Shown: one piece after another, positions 63,285 through 64,000 of the stretch | Position numbering within the stretch: the stretch's first letter is position 1 | Layout: each line of letters opens with the position of its first letter | Assembly: GCA_041391385.1 (NCBI GenBank) | Contig: JAWKOD010000002.1 | Span: forward strand, 248,001-312,000 | Direction of reading: 5' to 3' | DNA: 64,000 nt | Source of the DNA: CANIGN01 sp041391385 | GTDB lineage: Bacteria > Bdellovibrionota > UBA2428 | Notes under the pieces: model-generated | What the model saw: only the letters and a program-made list of their open reading frames with translations | What the model was told of the DNA's origin: nothing | Database searches by the model: none | Made by a program: the position numbers and the translations under genes

Positions 63285-63992
63285 GTGACTCGATTTGTTT
63301 TGAGAGGCTTTTTACTGTGTTTCTTTTTCCTAAATTTAGCTCAGGCAGATATATGTAGGCGGGCGTTGCTGAATGCGAAAAACTGGATCGATCAAGTATT
63401 TGGTCAAACGCGAGGAAGAGATGATGGGGCTAGTTTTATTCGATCCTTAGGCATCCTTAAAGAGGCGCGCATTACAACAGCAAGATTAACTCTTCGTGCC
63501 CTTGATCCGAAGGATCTTTCACTTTTAGAAAAAATTCTCAATGAAAACAGGGAGAGCTTTTTTTTAATCCCACCGAATTATCATGACGAAGGAGAGGCTT
63601 ATCTTAAGAGAGTATTACTTGCTAAGGGAAAGAGCGAGGAAGTCAGCGATATATCTACTTATTTCGCACTTTATGACAGTGATAGAAAAGTTTTTCTAGG
63701 TTTTGCTTCGTTAGATTATAATGCTGAAAGCAATGTGTATAGTATGCCTTATATGATTGCCAAAGAAGAACAGAACAAGGGGTACGGCACCGAAGCCCTT
63801 GCTGCACTTGTGGATGTGTATAGAAAATTATCTTCAAATCAAATACCTATCCAAGTTAGGGTTCAGTCTACGAATACAGCCTCAAGGCGAGTTTTCGAAA
63901 AACTTGGATTTCAATATCAATCAGAAGTCCCCTCTCGTCTTGATGAGGGCTACCAAGTGCCTCCTTTAAGTGTGTATGAGCTAAGAGAATAA
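63285..63992 (+). CDS. GNAT-family acetyltransferase with a signal peptide
   Basis: A 235-residue protein. The first 22 residues form a signal peptide (RFVLRGFLLCFFFLNLAQA), and the rest is a GNAT domain of the RimJ/RimL type: ARLTLRALDPKDLSLLEKIL, ALYDSDRKVFLGFASL, EEQNKGYGTEALAAL (acetyl-CoA loop) and TNTASRRVFEKLGFQ. Export is odd because acetyl-CoA is cytoplasmic; the N-terminus might instead be a membrane anchor. GTG start at 63285. It ends eight bases before the window edge. Confidence 0.8.
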   Translation: MTRFVLRGFLLCFFFLNLAQADICRRALLNAKNWIDQVFGQTRGRDDGASFIRSLGILKEARITTARLTLRALDPKDLSLLEKILNENRESFFLIPPNYHDEGEAYLKRVLLAKGKSEEVSDISTYFALYDSDRKVFLGFASLDYNAESNVYSMPYMIAKEEQNKGYGTEALAALVDVYRKLSSNQIPIQVRVQSTNTASRRVFEKLGFQYQSEVPSRLDEGYQVPPLSVYELRE

Positions 63993-64000
63993 ACGCTTAG

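Overview
The window is a gene-dense stretch of a bacterial chromosome with A+T-leaning base composition. The gene set suggests a Gram-negative member of the Bdellovibrionota or a neighbouring deltaproteobacterial lineage. Supporting genes are ribonuclease J, type III glutamine synthetase, CsrA, IHF-alpha, GmhA and RfaE2 for LPS heptose, a FtsW-MurG-MurC-MurB cluster, and many secreted proteins, lipoproteins and hydrolases. The lineage is an inference from gene content; no rRNA or tRNA is present to fix it. I see no CRISPR array, insertion sequence, prophage or recognised defence island.

Layout. 1-8.4 kb: a giant transglutaminase-like protein cut by the window edge, a 5'-nucleotidase, a LysR regulator with a divergent secreted protein, and D-aminoacyl-tRNA deacylase. 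8.4-18.2 kb: dacB-rnj-dtd on the minus strand diverges from a tightly coupled plus-strand operon (peptide-binding protein, response regulator-GGDEF, rsmE, rfaE2, gpmA, xer recombinase, membrane-anchored ferredoxin-like protein, HAD phosphatase). 18-26 kb: an outer-membrane protein, a TFIIB-type zinc-ribbon protein, glnA (type III), smg, dprA, a cation-efflux transporter, a secreted protein and an amidohydrolase. 26-36 kb: a lipoprotein, a HAD phosphatase, htpX, a thioredoxin, and histidine degradation (hutU-hutI on plus, hutH on minus) with an S1/P1 nuclease and a VOC protein between them. 36-45 kb: two secreted proteins, an aldolase, the minus-strand run prmA-dcd-ogt-rpe, epmA, a lipoprotein phosphatase or nuclease, ihfA and csrA with two upstream small genes. 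45-64 kb: an enoyl-ACP reductase-like SDR, a 7-repeat RCC1 lipoprotein, an acyl-CoA ligase, glpK, ftsW-murG-murC-murB, a hemolysin III protein, small envelope proteins, gmhA, pcrA and a secreted GNAT protein.

The most useful result is that three conserved genes or gene pairs are broken by single-base indels, and each can be repaired to a family-like protein. (1) An apparent dCTP deaminase-methyltransferase fusion is really two overlapping genes joined by one missing base in an A5 run. (2) A cation-efflux gene is split by one missing base. (3) A ferredoxin-like gene and the HAD gene after it carry about six or seven indels within about 250 bases (17422-17673). The pattern points to sequence or assembly error more than to decay.

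Other unexplained structure includes a 144-base nested palindrome with perfect 34-base arms between prmA and epmA, with apparent relatives elsewhere; a G8 tract inside a near-consensus promoter spacer; a G11 terminator loop whose stem contains a stop codon; a 16-base palindrome at the predicted start site of glnA; a hairpin that hides the ushA ribosome binding site; and a GC-rich island of three consecutive hairpins at 63.1-63.2 kb.
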